Origin: Chloracidobacterium thermophilum B
Lineage (GTDB): Bacteria; Acidobacteriota; Blastocatellia; Chloracidobacteriales; Chloracidobacteriaceae
Direction of reading: 5' to 3'
Assembly: GCF_000226295.1 (NCBI RefSeq)
Contig: NC_016025.1
Coordinates: 806,001-870,000, forward strand
Length of the DNA: 64,000 nt
Under the pieces are notes generated by a model that was not told where the DNA came from, searched no databases, and worked only from the letters and a program-made list of their open reading frames with translations. A program made the position numbers and the translations under genes. Each line of letters opens with the position of its first letter. Position 1 is the first letter of the stretch. Positions 27,420 to 37,095 of the stretch are shown piece by piece.

Positions 27420-28559
27420 ATGCATCGCCCTGCTGCCCTGACCTGGAGCCTGTGGCTGCTGGCGGGCGTCGTGAGCGGCAGCGCCTACGGCCTGCGCCGG
27501 CTGGCGGAGGCCTGTCCGGCCTGGGTGGAAGGACTGTATGCCCGGCGGCTGTATCCCCTCCTGGCCGCCTGGGTAGGGTGGCCGGCCCGGCTCGTGCCTT
27601 TCTCGCTGGCCGAAGTCCTCGTGGGGTTTCTGGGGTTGGGGGGGCTTGGTCTGCTGGGCTGGGCGCTGTGGCGCGGACGGCGCGAGCGCCCACGGCTGGG
27701 CATCCTGCTGGGGCGCGGCGTGCCGGTCATCCTGCTCGTCGTCGGGCTGGGAACACACGTTTTTCTGCTTCTGTTCGGCTATCACTACGCGCGGTCGGCC
27801 GTGCGGCAGACCTTTGCGCTGACGCCGCCACCGCCCGACCCGGTGGCCCTCGAACAGTTTGCCCGTACCTGCATCGAACGGGCCAATGCCGAGCTGGCGG
27901 CTGCAGCGCCGGTGATGGATGCCGAGCAGGGCAGCCGGCTTCCCATGTCGCCAGCCCAACTGGCCAGCCTGCTGACCGAAAGTTTCCGCCGTTGCCCGGA
28001 GCTTTCCCATCTGGCCGACATCCCCTTTGCGCCGCCCAAGGCTCCCTGGTCATCGGAACTGATGGCGCGCGCCGGTATTTCCGGCATTTTCATCCCCTTC
28101 ACCGGTGAGCCGCACTACGACGCGCACCAGCCGGCCAGCAGCCTGCCGTTCACGCTGGCGCACGAAATGGCGCACCAGCGTGGCTTTGCCTTTGAAAGCG
28201 AAGCCAACTTCGTCGCCGCCGTGGTGTGCCTGCGGTCAGATCACCCTTACATCCGGTATAGCGGCTGGGCAGGCGCCGCCCGGTATGCCCTCCGTGACCT
28301 GGCACGGACACCCGAGCGCTATGCGGCTGTCATGGCGTTAGCCGGTGACGGCCTGCGCGCGGACTGGCAGGCGCAGCGGCGCTACTGGTCGCGCTACGCT
28401 TCCGGTCGGCTGGCGCGCGTCTCGGCCCGGCTCAACCATGCCTACCTTCAGGCCAACGGCGTCTCGTCGGGCATTGCCAACTACGGCGAAGTCACCGGCT
28501 GGCTGCTCGCCTGGCAGGCCGCCGGCAGGCTCCCGGAACCGACCGAACGTGGCTCCTAG
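27420..28559 (+). CDS. DUF3810 membrane zinc-peptidase-like protein
   Basis: A 379-residue protein with membrane helices near 5-25, 55-80 and 95-120. The soluble part contains HEMAHQRGFAFESEANFVA, a HExxH-type zincin motif typical of DUF3810 (HExAHQxGFxxExEAN). Zinc-dependent peptidase activity is inferred. Its stop codon TAG shares CTAG with the purK stop on the opposite strand, so the two genes overlap tail to tail by 4 bases. Confidence 0.85.
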   Translation: MHRPAALTWSLWLLAGVVSGSAYGLRRLAEACPAWVEGLYARRLYPLLAAWVGWPARLVPFSLAEVLVGFLGLGGLGLLGWALWRGRRERPRLGILLGRGVPVILLVVGLGTHVFLLLFGYHYARSAVRQTFALTPPPPDPVALEQFARTCIERANAELAAAAPVMDAEQGSRLPMSPAQLASLLTESFRRCPELSHLADIPFAPPKAPWSSELMARAGISGIFIPFTGEPHYDAHQPASSLPFTLAHEMAHQRGFAFESEANFVAAVVCLRSDHPYIRYSGWAGAARYALRDLARTPERYAAVMALAGDGLRADWQAQRRYWSRYASGRLARVSARLNHAYLQANGVSSGIANYGEVTGWLLAWQAAGRLPEPTERGS

Positions 28560-29695
28560 ATGGCTATGGCCCGTGCCGCCCGCAGCGCCCGCTCGCGGGT
28601 TTCCACCAGGTCAGCGCCCAGGGCCGTGACATGCCCCATTTTGCGTCCCGGACGGGAAGCCTTTTTGCCGTACAGGTGCACCGTCACGCCCGGCACCTGC
28701 AACGCCGTTTCCAGGCCCGTCGGTTGCGCTGGCGCTTCAAAGCCGCTGAGCAGATTGACCATCACGGCCACGGGCGTACGCATGCGCGGCGACCCCAGGG
28801 GCAGGTTCAACCCGGACCGGATGTGGTTTTCAAACTGCGAGGTTTCACACGCCTCAATGGTGTAGTGGCCCGAGTTGTGTGGGCGCGGCGCAATTTCATT
28901 GATGAGCACTTCGCCGTCGTTGAGCAGAAACAGCTCAATGCCAAAGATGCCCGTCCCGTGGATGGCTTCGAGCACCTGTCGCGCCAGCGCGGTCACGTTC
29001 GCCGCCGTCGTTTCGGAAACCGCCGCCGGAGCCAGTACCGTGTGGCACACGTGGGCATGCTGGATGGTTTCCACCACCGGGTAAATCACCTCTTCCCCGC
29101 GCTGGTTGCGTACGGCCATCACGGCCAGCTCTTTGGTGAACGGGATGAATTCCTCGACCATCAGGGGGCTGCCGCGCCGGAGCAGTTTCTCAAAGGCCGG
29201 GGCAATGTCGGTGGTTCCCCGGATGAGTTCATTCCCGTAGCCGTCATAACCATTTGTCCGGCACTTGAGCACCAACGGCAGGCCGAAGCGGTGGCTGGCG
29301 GCCAGCACGTCATCGGGCGTGTCCACGGCCGTAAAGCGGGGCACGGGCAGCCCGGCCTGAGCCAGCGCCGTTTTCTGGAAAAACTTGTCCTGCACAAGGG
29401 CAATGGTCTGGGAAGAGGGTACAACCTGACACTTGCCGGTGGCTTCGAGGTAGCGCAGGATGTCGGGCGCAATGAACTCGTTTTCGAGCAGCACGACATC
29501 GGCGTAGGCAGCCACGGCATCGAGCAGCGCCGGGGATGACCAGTCACCCACGAAGCGTTCCGTAGCCAGCCGCAGGGCCGGGCTGTCGTCGCCCGGACGC
29601 GCCACGATACCCACTTCACAGCCCAGACGGTAGGCGGCCACAGCCGACATGCGCGCCAGTTGCCCGCCACCCAGAATGGCTATCCGCTGCGTCAT
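28556..29695 (-). CDS. purK: N5-carboxyaminoimidazole ribonucleotide synthase PurK
   Basis: A 379-residue ATP-grasp enzyme of purine synthesis; it carboxylates AIR to N5-CAIR using ATP and bicarbonate. IAILGGGQLARMSAVAAYRL opens the N-terminal domain, followed by LLENEFI, VVPSSQTIALVQDKFFQKT, PLVLKCRTNGYDGYGN, EEFIPFTKELAVM and INEIAPRPHNSGHYTIEAC. Full length. purE is not seen in the window. It lies just downstream of the phosphoesterase gene on the same strand (6 bases apart). Confidence 0.95.
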   Translation of the reverse strand: MTQRIAILGGGQLARMSAVAAYRLGCEVGIVARPGDDSPALRLATERFVGDWSSPALLDAVAAYADVVLLENEFIAPDILRYLEATGKCQVVPSSQTIALVQDKFFQKTALAQAGLPVPRFTAVDTPDDVLAASHRFGLPLVLKCRTNGYDGYGNELIRGTTDIAPAFEKLLRRGSPLMVEEFIPFTKELAVMAVRNQRGEEVIYPVVETIQHAHVCHTVLAPAAVSETTAANVTALARQVLEAIHGTGIFGIELFLLNDGEVLINEIAPRPHNSGHYTIEACETSQFENHIRSGLNLPLGSPRMRTPVAVMVNLLSGFEAPAQPTGLETALQVPGVTVHLYGKKASRPGRKMGHVTALGADLVETRERALRAARAIAI

Positions 29696-29701
29696 GAACG
29701 G

Positions 29702-30331
29702 CTACACTTCCAGGTCAACCACAACCGGGGCATTGACGAGACGGTAACGCAGGTTGCACAGCGCCGCGTTGACAAACTCGGTCGTTCCCTTCCGCATGCG
29801 GCCGTAGGCTTCGTGAATATGGCCGAAGACGTGCAGCCGGGGGGCAACCCGCTCCACGGCCGCGCGCAGTTCGTCACAGCCAACCCGCCAGCCAAACTGC
29901 GTGCGGTCGAGAATGTCATACGGCGGCGTGTGGGTAATCAGGATGTCAATGCCTTCGGGAATCAAATCCCACTTTTCCCGCAGGGCCGTTTTTTTCCACA
30001 GGTTGAAGGCCCCGTTCATAAACCAGGGCTGCCACGGGCTGCCGTAGATTTTGAGACCACAGGCCACAGCCGAGGCGTCCAGCAGGTGGACGGCGTTTTC
30101 CAGCAGCGCATGGGGTGCTCCCTGGTTTTCCTGGGCGCAGTGATCGTGGTTGCCGGAGACGACGAACTTGTGCGGATGTGGCTGCCGGCGCAGAAAAGCG
30201 TCGAAAAGGCGGAGTTCATCCATGGTGCCACGCCGCGTGAAGTCGCCGGCATGAATGAGAATGTCACCCTCCGGCACGTGAAAGTCGTGGTTGCCGTGGG
30301 TATCGCTGATAACGACGATGCGAACGGACAT
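29702..30331 (-). CDS. Metallophosphoesterase
   Basis: A 209-residue calcineurin-like phosphoesterase with all expected metal motifs: VVISDTHGNH, ILIHAGDFTRRG, VVSGNHDHCA, ILITHTPPYD and HVFGHIHEAYG. The compact architecture matches small metallophosphatase-domain proteins of the MPPED type. The substrate is not predictable. It precedes purK in a likely two-gene unit. Confidence 0.9.
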   Translation of the reverse strand: MSVRIVVISDTHGNHDFHVPEGDILIHAGDFTRRGTMDELRLFDAFLRRQPHPHKFVVSGNHDHCAQENQGAPHALLENAVHLLDASAVACGLKIYGSPWQPWFMNGAFNLWKKTALREKWDLIPEGIDILITHTPPYDILDRTQFGWRVGCDELRAAVERVAPRLHVFGHIHEAYGRMRKGTTEFVNAALCNLRYRLVNAPVVVDLEV

Positions 30332-30507
30332 ACCGCATTACCTCGGAGCGCGGCGGCCATTCCCGGATGAATGGCCAGCCAGGTGATTTGGGCCACAATA
30401 GCGCATCATGTCCGCAGATTTTCCGCTTTTTTTCAGCACCGTGCCGCGCCCGACGTACCGATCAGCGCCGGGTGTCATCGGGAAAACAGCCAGGGCCGGC
30501 TGGTGCG

Positions 30508-32061
30508 TCAATCCGAGCCGGATGAACCGGGCAACCGGCCGTACAGGTAGGCCAATTCGCGCAGGCGTTTGGCCGCTGATGCCGTGAAGTCCTCCCGCCG
30601 GCAGCGCCAGGACCAGTTGCCGCGTTCACTGGCTGGCAGGTTCATGCGCCCTTCACTCCCCAGCCCCAGGACATCCTGCATCGGAACAATCGCCGTATGG
30701 GCCACGCTGGCGTAAGCCGCCCGGATGAAATCCCAGTGAATCTCAGCGCCATTGGTGTTGAGATACGCCCGACAGAAAGCCCGTTCCCGCTCAATCCCTT
30801 CGGCGTCGCGCGTCGAACCGACGCCCGGACGACTGGCATACCAGCCAACCGTCGTGTCGTTGTCGTGCGTTCCGGTATAAACCACGGCATTGGGAACGTA
30901 GTTATGCGGCAGGTCCTGATTGTTGGGATCGCCGCCAAAGGCAAACTGCAACACCCGCATGCCGGGAAAACCGAAGGCATCGCGCAGCGCCACGACATCC
31001 GGGGTAATCACACCCAGGTCTTCGGCAATGATGGGCAGGACGCCAAACGCACGTCTCATTGCCGTAAACAGCTTGCGTCCGGGTGTTTTGACCCACCTGC
31101 CGGTAGCCGCCGTCGGCGCGTCGGCCGGAATGGTCCAGCAGGCAGCAAAACCACGGAAGTGATCCAGCCGCACGACATCCACGAGCCGGAACAGATGGCG
31201 CATCCGGGCCAGCCACCAGCCAAAACCAGTGTCCGCCATGCGCTGCCATCGGTAGAGGGGATTGCCCCAGAGCTGTCCCGTGGCACTGAAGTAGTCCGGC
31301 GGTACGCCGGCAACATGCGTGGGCCGCCCCTCGGCATCGAGCTTGAACAGTTCCCGGTTGGCCCAGACATCGGCCGAGTCGTAGGCGACAAAAATTGGCG
31401 CGTCGCCGATGATGCGGATGCCACGGCGGTGACAGGCTTCACGGGTGCGCTGCCACTGGCGGAAGAAAAGCCACTGCTGAAACTGGTGCGAGGCCACGGC
31501 CGTACTCAGGTTGCGCCGGGCGGCTTCCAGCGCCGCTGGCTTCCGGTCGCGCAACTCTGGCGGCCACGTATGCCACGCGCGGCCGCCGTGGGCATCTTTG
31601 AGCGCCCGGAAGAGCGCATAATCGGTCAGCCAGTCGGCTTCAGCCGCGCAAAACGCCTCGAAATCGGCTCGCCAGGCATCCGGGGCGGCCGCCGCGAAAC
31701 GCTCAAAGGCTTCCGCCAGAAGCCTCTGCTTCCAGGTGATGACCGCGCCGTAATCCACACGTTGTTCGGAGAAAGGCGGACGTTCGTGCAGCCGTTGGCG
31801 CGGCACGAGACCCAGTTCAACCAGGGTTTCCGATGGAATCAGCAGTGGGTTTCCGGCAAAGGCCGACAGGCCGGCGTAAGGCGAGTCGCCGTAGCCGGTG
31901 GGCACCAGCGGCAGGATTTGCCAGTAGGTTTGGCCCGCAGCAGCAAGAAAATCGAGCCATTGTTCGAGATGCCCGTCCAGCGTGCCAATGCCATCCGGCC
32001 CGGGCAACGAGGTGGGGTGCAACAACAGGCCGCAGGCGCGCGGCCACCGGTAGGTTGTCAC
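30508..32061 (-). CDS. malQ: 4-alpha-glucanotransferase (amylomaltase)
   Basis: A 517-residue GH77 enzyme. Signature stretches are RACGLLLHPTSLPGPDGIGT, TYWQILPLVPTGYGDSPYAG, the nucleophile region VDVVRLDHFRGF, the acid/base region IIAEDLGVITPDV and the stabiliser YTGTHDNDTTVGWY. It moves alpha-1,4-glucan segments between chains in glycogen or maltodextrin metabolism. Its start overlaps the WecA-like stop by 4 bases. Confidence 0.95.
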   Translation of the reverse strand: MTTYRWPRACGLLLHPTSLPGPDGIGTLDGHLEQWLDFLAAAGQTYWQILPLVPTGYGDSPYAGLSAFAGNPLLIPSETLVELGLVPRQRLHERPPFSEQRVDYGAVITWKQRLLAEAFERFAAAAPDAWRADFEAFCAAEADWLTDYALFRALKDAHGGRAWHTWPPELRDRKPAALEAARRNLSTAVASHQFQQWLFFRQWQRTREACHRRGIRIIGDAPIFVAYDSADVWANRELFKLDAEGRPTHVAGVPPDYFSATGQLWGNPLYRWQRMADTGFGWWLARMRHLFRLVDVVRLDHFRGFAACWTIPADAPTAATGRWVKTPGRKLFTAMRRAFGVLPIIAEDLGVITPDVVALRDAFGFPGMRVLQFAFGGDPNNQDLPHNYVPNAVVYTGTHDNDTTVGWYASRPGVGSTRDAEGIERERAFCRAYLNTNGAEIHWDFIRAAYASVAHTAIVPMQDVLGLGSEGRMNLPASERGNWSWRCRREDFTASAAKRLRELAYLYGRLPGSSGSD

Positions 32062-33629
32062 GGACGTGTTATTTTGGGAAGCAAGCTGCTGCCGGAGTCA
32101 AAGAAACTCTCGTGCAGCCGCCGGGGATCGGGAGCCTCGACCGGCAACCGGGAGACAGTTTGCTCGATGACCCGCCGCAACTTGCCAAAGAGAAGGTTGA
32201 CATCAAACAGCAGGGGACGTTCGGGGGAACAGTGGAGTTCGAGGCATCCCGACTGACCATCTTCAAACCGCAGGGGAATCACCAGCTTCACAACGGGACA
32301 ATCCTCCTCCCCGGTGGCTGTGGCCGCCGTCCAGGTGGCAATGACCAGCGCCCCCCGGCGGGCAAACCGAAAGCCGGGGTGTTCCTGGACGTGCCAGGCA
32401 TACTTGAGCGGCAGGTGAATTTCGACCTGGGTGAAATCGGTCGCCTCGAAGCATTTGCTCAGGTGGGTGTAAAACGCCTCGAAGCTCTCTGAACCCAGCA
32501 GAGACTCGGTCAGTTCGTGAATGCGGATGTTGTTGGCAATGACGCTCCGCTGGTTGAGCGACCGCTGGATAACCCGCCCGATTTCACCAAACTCGTGGTA
32601 GCCGAAGTGCTGCACAGCAATCCAGATGACAATGCCCAGCGTCAGCAGAATCAACCCCAGCAGGCGGTTGGGCGAGTTGTACGCCAGCAGACTCATGAGC
32701 GCAAAGAAGGCGGACAGGCCGTACAGAAAGATGGTCGTCGTGCGGTGTGAATAGCCCTGCGCCAGCAACCGATGGTGCATGTGCCGGCGGTCGGCTTCAA
32801 AAATGGGCTTGCCGGCCAGGAACCGCCGCCCGATGGAGAGCGCCGTTTCCATGATGGGCAGCCCGAAGGCCAGCAGTGGAATGGCCACGGTCACGGTGGT
32901 GGCGGATTTCTGCGCATACAGCAGCGCCAGCCCGGCCAGCGTGAAGCCAATGAACAGGCTGCCGCAGTCACCCATAAACACCGTCGCCGGATTGAAGTTG
33001 TACTTCAGAAAACCGGCTGTACCGCCGGCCAGCGCGCACAGCAGCAGCGCCAGTGGCACATTGCCGTTGGCCGCCGCCACGTAAGCCAGAGTAAGCGTCG
33101 AAAACAGCGCCGCGCCGGCCGACAGCCCATCCACACCGTCAATGAGGTTGAAGGCATTGCTGATGCCGACCAGCCACAGCACCGTGATGGGCAGCCCCCA
33201 GATACCAAGCTCGATGGTCGTGCCGGTCAGGGGATTGGGCAGACTCGTAATTCCCTGAACGGTGAAGTGAAACCAGGTGGCAATAAGAACCTCGATGACA
33301 AACTTCACACCGGCCCGTAACCGCCAGATGTCATCCACCAGACCCAGGATGAACATTGCCAGCGTGGGCAACAGGAACTTGGCCGACAGAGCCACTGTGC
33401 CGCTGAGTTGTCCGCCGGCCTCAAATCCGAACGCTGTGGTCACTCCCACCAGAAAAGCCAGAAAAATGGCAATGCCGCCGACGCGCGGAATGGGCCGGGT
33501 GTGGACGTGGCGTGCCGCCGATGGCGTATCCACGAGCGATTCCCAGCGGCGCGCCCAGTTGCGAATCAGCGGCGTCAGAAGAAAAGCCGCCACCAGGGAC
33601 GCGCAGAAAACCGCGGCATACGTCAGCAT
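32058..33629 (-). CDS. WecA/TagO-like polyprenyl-phosphate sugar-1-phosphate transferase with C-terminal extension
   Basis: A 523-residue membrane enzyme. The first ~345 residues are the usual multi-helix glycosyl-1-phosphate transferase with PRVGGIAIFLAFLVG, FILGLVDDIW, NAFNLIDGVDGLSAG, FMGDCGSLFIGF and RRHMHHRLLAQGYSHR. It should attach the first sugar phosphate (often GlcNAc-1-P) to undecaprenyl phosphate for O-antigen or capsule. The last ~170 residues are an unusual soluble extension (NNIRIHELTESLLGSESF, FTQVEIHLPLKYAWHVQ) that looks like a cytoplasmic sensory domain. It overlaps malQ by 4 bases. Confidence 0.88.
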   Translation of the reverse strand: MLTYAAVFCASLVAAFLLTPLIRNWARRWESLVDTPSAARHVHTRPIPRVGGIAIFLAFLVGVTTAFGFEAGGQLSGTVALSAKFLLPTLAMFILGLVDDIWRLRAGVKFVIEVLIATWFHFTVQGITSLPNPLTGTTIELGIWGLPITVLWLVGISNAFNLIDGVDGLSAGAALFSTLTLAYVAAANGNVPLALLLCALAGGTAGFLKYNFNPATVFMGDCGSLFIGFTLAGLALLYAQKSATTVTVAIPLLAFGLPIMETALSIGRRFLAGKPIFEADRRHMHHRLLAQGYSHRTTTIFLYGLSAFFALMSLLAYNSPNRLLGLILLTLGIVIWIAVQHFGYHEFGEIGRVIQRSLNQRSVIANNIRIHELTESLLGSESFEAFYTHLSKCFEATDFTQVEIHLPLKYAWHVQEHPGFRFARRGALVIATWTAATATGEEDCPVVKLVIPLRFEDGQSGCLELHCSPERPLLFDVNLLFGKLRRVIEQTVSRLPVEAPDPRRLHESFFDSGSSLLPKITRP

Positions 33630-33775
33630 GCGAACCAGACTCCTCTCTTCCGGGCTTTGACCTGGTTGGTGCGCTATGCCTTGTCAGAACATTCCAGCCG
33701 GATTGTCTATGATGCCCGGTGGAATGTCCAGCCCGGATGTGGTCTGCGGAGCCTGCCGGCAGCCCCGAAACATCT

Positions 33776-35281
33776 TCAGGAAGAACAGCTTATTTCGAGG
33801 CGACGCCCCCAGTCCGGCGGCGGTTCGGCATACCGGGCCGCCTCCGGCTGCTCGGCATAGGGCTGTCGCAGGACGGTCAGCAGCCGCTCGATTTCGGAGA
33901 AATCACCTTCCTCGGCACGTTCAATGGCGATCTGGGCCAGATAGTTGCGCAGGATGTACTTCGGATTGACGCTGCGCATGCGCGCCTGGCGTTCTGATGA
34001 CGGCACGCCTTCCTGGGCCAGCCGACAGCCGTACTTCGTCAGCCAGGCTGCCACGGCTTCCCGATCCACAAACAGGTCCTGCAGGCGTGCATTCGCGGGA
34101 TGCACCGGGTCTTCCGGGACGGTTTCCGCCAGCCGCCGGAACGCGAGGGTGTAATCGGCCCGGTTCTGTGCCAGCAGTTCCAACCAGTCGGCCAGCAGTT
34201 CGGCGTCTCCCGGTTGCGGGTGGTGCAACCCCAGTTTGGCGAACATCAGCCGCTCATACTCGTCAAAAAACACGTCCCGAAAAGCGTTGAGGCTGTCCAC
34301 CAGCCGCTCGCGCGGCACCCAGGGGAGGAAGGTCTGCGCCAGACAGCGCAGATTCCACAGGGCAATGCCCGGCTGCTGGTTGAAGGCATACCGCCCGGTG
34401 ACATCCGAATGGTTGCAGATGAAGTGCGGGTCGTAGTCGTCCAGAAAACCAAAGGGGCCGTAATCGAGCGTCAGGCCCAGAATGGACATGTTGTCGGTAT
34501 TGAGTACGCCGTGGGCAAACCCGACAGCCTGCCACTGGGCAACCAGCCGCGCCGTCCGGTTCACGACTTCCTGCAGGAAGGCGGCAAAGCGGTCTTCTTC
34601 ACCGAGCGCCTGAAGTTCCGGGAAAAACTGCCCGATGACGTAATCGGCCAGACGCGCCACATCCGCCAGGCGACGGCGATGGAAAAACACCTCGAACGAA
34701 CCAAACCGCACGTGCGTCGGGGCCAGCCGAACCAGCAGCGCCCCCCGCTCGACCGTCTCCCGGTACACCGGCTCGTCGCTGCCGATGATGCAGAGGGCGC
34801 GCGTCGTGGGGATGCCAAGCGCGTGCATGGCTTCGCTACCGAGATACTCCCGAATCGTCGAGCGCAGGACAGCGCGGCCGTCGCCCATGCGGGAATAGGG
34901 TGTACGGCCACTGCCCTTGACTTGCAGGTCCCACCTCTCACCGCGCGCATTGCGCACTTCGCCAAGCAGGAGGGCGCGGCCGTCGCCAAGCTGCGGCACA
35001 TACACGCCGAACTGGTGGCCGGCATAGAGCGCCGCCAGCGGCTCGGCGCCGGGCAGTGCTTTTTCGCCGTTGAAGTACGCCACAAAGTCCGGGCGGGCCG
35101 CCTCGGAAGGGTCCAGGTCCAGCAGGGCGGCGGCTTCCGGGTTGAAGGCCACCAGACGGGCGCCACGCAGCGGCGTCGGTGCCACCCGGCTGTAGTAGTC
35201 TTCCGGCAAGGTGGTGTATGTATTGTCGAAGACCAGCGTCTCAAGCGTACGTGACAAAGGCGAACGGCTCCTTGCGGCCAA
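33776..35281 (-). CDS. selO: SelO family protein AMPylator (YdiU)
   Basis: A 501-residue pseudokinase-fold protein. Family blocks include LAALYAGHQFGVYVPQLGDG, LQVKGSGRTPYSRMGDGRAV, LRSTIREYLGSEAMHALGIP, PTHVRFGSFEVF and HGVLNTDNMSILGLTLDYGP. SelO transfers AMP to Ser/Thr/Tyr of redox-linked proteins. Typical length, and the C-terminus shows the family block RMRSVNPKYILRNYLAQIAI. It ends in Ser-Cys-Ser-Ser with no visible selenocysteine. Confidence 0.93.
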   Translation of the reverse strand: MAARSRSPLSRTLETLVFDNTYTTLPEDYYSRVAPTPLRGARLVAFNPEAAALLDLDPSEAARPDFVAYFNGEKALPGAEPLAALYAGHQFGVYVPQLGDGRALLLGEVRNARGERWDLQVKGSGRTPYSRMGDGRAVLRSTIREYLGSEAMHALGIPTTRALCIIGSDEPVYRETVERGALLVRLAPTHVRFGSFEVFFHRRRLADVARLADYVIGQFFPELQALGEEDRFAAFLQEVVNRTARLVAQWQAVGFAHGVLNTDNMSILGLTLDYGPFGFLDDYDPHFICNHSDVTGRYAFNQQPGIALWNLRCLAQTFLPWVPRERLVDSLNAFRDVFFDEYERLMFAKLGLHHPQPGDAELLADWLELLAQNRADYTLAFRRLAETVPEDPVHPANARLQDLFVDREAVAAWLTKYGCRLAQEGVPSSERQARMRSVNPKYILRNYLAQIAIERAEEGDFSEIERLLTVLRQPYAEQPEAARYAEPPPDWGRRLEISCSS

Positions 35282-35388
35282 GGCGCAGGAAACAGCCGGG
35301 GCTGTTTCCGGCCGGGGTGTGTTCTGCCGGATGACAGACAGGCCGCATTGAAGCGGTTTATCCCACCAAAACCAACCTGCTCTGCCGT

Positions 35389-36303
35389 ATGGAAACCTTC
35401 CTTCAACAACTCATCAACGGGCTGGCGCTCGGCAGCATTTACGCGCTCATTGCCTTGGGCTACACGATGGTCTATGGCGTGCTGCGGCTCATCAACTTTG
35501 CCCACGGAGACGTGTACATGCTGGGGACGTTTGCCGGCTACTACACGGCGCTGCGGCTGGGCTTTTCCGAAGTCAACCCGTCATGGTTGCAGGCAGCCGT
35601 GGTTTTGCTGGTGGCTATGTTGCTGTGCGCCGTGGTTGGGCTGGCCATTGAGCGGCTGGCCTACCGTCCGATTCGCCAGGCTTCCCGCCTGACGGCGCTC
35701 ATCACGGCGATTGGCGTATCGCTGTTTCTGGAAAACCTGGGGCAGATTGTCTTTGGCGCCAACCCCAAGTTTTTCCCGCAACTGCTTCCACCCGGACAGT
35801 TTCCGGTCTATGGCGCGGCCCGGATCACCACTCCCGACCTGGCCATTCTGGGCGCATCGCTGCTGCTGACGGTAGGGCTGCACCAGCTCGTCCACCGGAC
35901 GGCTTTCGGACGCGCCATGCGCGCTGTGGCCCATGACCTGGACACGGCCAAGCTGATGGGCATTGACACCAACCGCATCATTGCCCTGACCTTTGCCCTT
36001 GGCTCGGCGCTGGCGGCGGCGGCCGGCATTCTCGTGGCCCTGCGTTATCCGAAGTTCGACCCGCTGATTGGCATCACGACGGGACTCAAGGCGTTCATTG
36101 CGGCGGTTCTGGGAGGCATTGGCAACGTCACCGGCGCGGTGCTGGGCGGCGTCATTATCGGATTGGCGGAAACGATGGCGACCGGCTACCTGCCAGCGGC
36201 GCTCAATCCCTACAAGGACGCCGTGGCCTTTGCCATTCTGGTCACGGTGCTGCTCGTACGACCCACGGGTCTGCTCGGCACGACGGCCCCGGAAAAAGTT
36301 TAG
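35389..36303 (+). CDS. livH: Branched-chain amino acid ABC transporter permease LivH
   Basis: A 304-residue inner-membrane permease with about eight helices. It opens FLQQLINGLALGSIYALIAL, with MVYGVLRLINFAHGDVYMLG, and ends GGVIIGLAETMATGYLP. The EAA-like loop is RAVAHDLDTAKLMGIDTN. The partner genes livM, livG, livF and a binding protein are not adjacent: kdsB follows after 21 bases. So this is an orphan permease that must pair with components elsewhere, or the system is scattered. Confidence 0.92.
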   Translation: METFLQQLINGLALGSIYALIALGYTMVYGVLRLINFAHGDVYMLGTFAGYYTALRLGFSEVNPSWLQAAVVLLVAMLLCAVVGLAIERLAYRPIRQASRLTALITAIGVSLFLENLGQIVFGANPKFFPQLLPPGQFPVYGAARITTPDLAILGASLLLTVGLHQLVHRTAFGRAMRAVAHDLDTAKLMGIDTNRIIALTFALGSALAAAAGILVALRYPKFDPLIGITTGLKAFIAAVLGGIGNVTGAVLGGVIIGLAETMATGYLPAALNPYKDAVAFAILVTVLLVRPTGLLGTTAPEKV

Positions 36304-36324
36304 GACGAAAACGGAGTCAACGCC

Positions 36325-37077
36325 TTGCCGTCAACGGTGGCTATCATCCCTGCCCGCTACGACGCCACGCGCCTGCCCGGCAAGCCGCTCATTGACCTCG
36401 CTGGGCAGCCGATGATTCAGCGCGTCTATGCCCGGGTTCGGCAGGTACCGGAGATTGAACAGGTTATCGTCGCCACGGACGATCCCCGGATTGCGGATGC
36501 CGTTGTGCAGTTTGGCGGTGAAGCCCGGATGACCCGCGCCGATCACCTCAGCGGCACTGACCGCATTGCCGAGGTGGCCGCGACGCTCGATGCCGAAATC
36601 ATCGTCAACGTCCAGGGCGATGAACCGCTCATCGCACCCGAAACCATTACGGCAGCCCTGCACCCGGTGCAGTCCGAGCCGGACCTGCCCCTGGCAACGA
36701 CTTGCGAGCCGCTGGAGGCGGCGGATGCTGAAAATCCTCACGTGGTCAAGGTGGTGTGTGATGCCCAGGGTAACGCGCTGTATTTTTCACGCGCCCCGAT
36801 TCCCTATCCACGCCAGCCGGACATCGCCCGGACCCTGTGGCGGAAGCACACGGGGCTGTACGTTTACCGCCGCCGGGCACTGCTGCACCTGACGGCGCTT
36901 CCGCCAGCGCCACTCGAACTGGCCGAAGGACTGGAACAACTCCGCGCGCTGACCCATGGCCTGCGGATTCGCGTCGTGGAGACAAAACACCGCGCCATTG
37001 GCGTGGACACCCCCGACGATGTCGTGCGTGTCCGCCAATGGCTGGCCAGGCTGGAAAGCAGCGCGTTGCCGGAGTAA
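36325..37077 (+). CDS. kdsB: 3-deoxy-manno-octulosonate cytidylyltransferase (CMP-KDO synthetase)
   Basis: A 250-residue nucleotidyltransferase. It starts at TTG 36325 with VAIIPARYDATRLPGKPLID, then VIVATDDPRIADAV, GTDRIAEVA, IIVNVQGDEPLI and FSRAPIPYPR. It activates KDO for the inner core of lipopolysaccharide, so the host has an LPS-type outer membrane. It is 21 bases after livH. The TTG start is supported by the family start immediately after it; the only ribosome-like signal is CGGAG. Confidence 0.95.
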   Translation: MPSTVAIIPARYDATRLPGKPLIDLAGQPMIQRVYARVRQVPEIEQVIVATDDPRIADAVVQFGGEARMTRADHLSGTDRIAEVAATLDAEIIVNVQGDEPLIAPETITAALHPVQSEPDLPLATTCEPLEAADAENPHVVKVVCDAQGNALYFSRAPIPYPRQPDIARTLWRKHTGLYVYRRRALLHLTALPPAPLELAEGLEQLRALTHGLRIRVVETKHRAIGVDTPDDVVRVRQWLARLESSALPE

Positions 37078-37095
37078 AGCCGGAAACGGCCGGGG

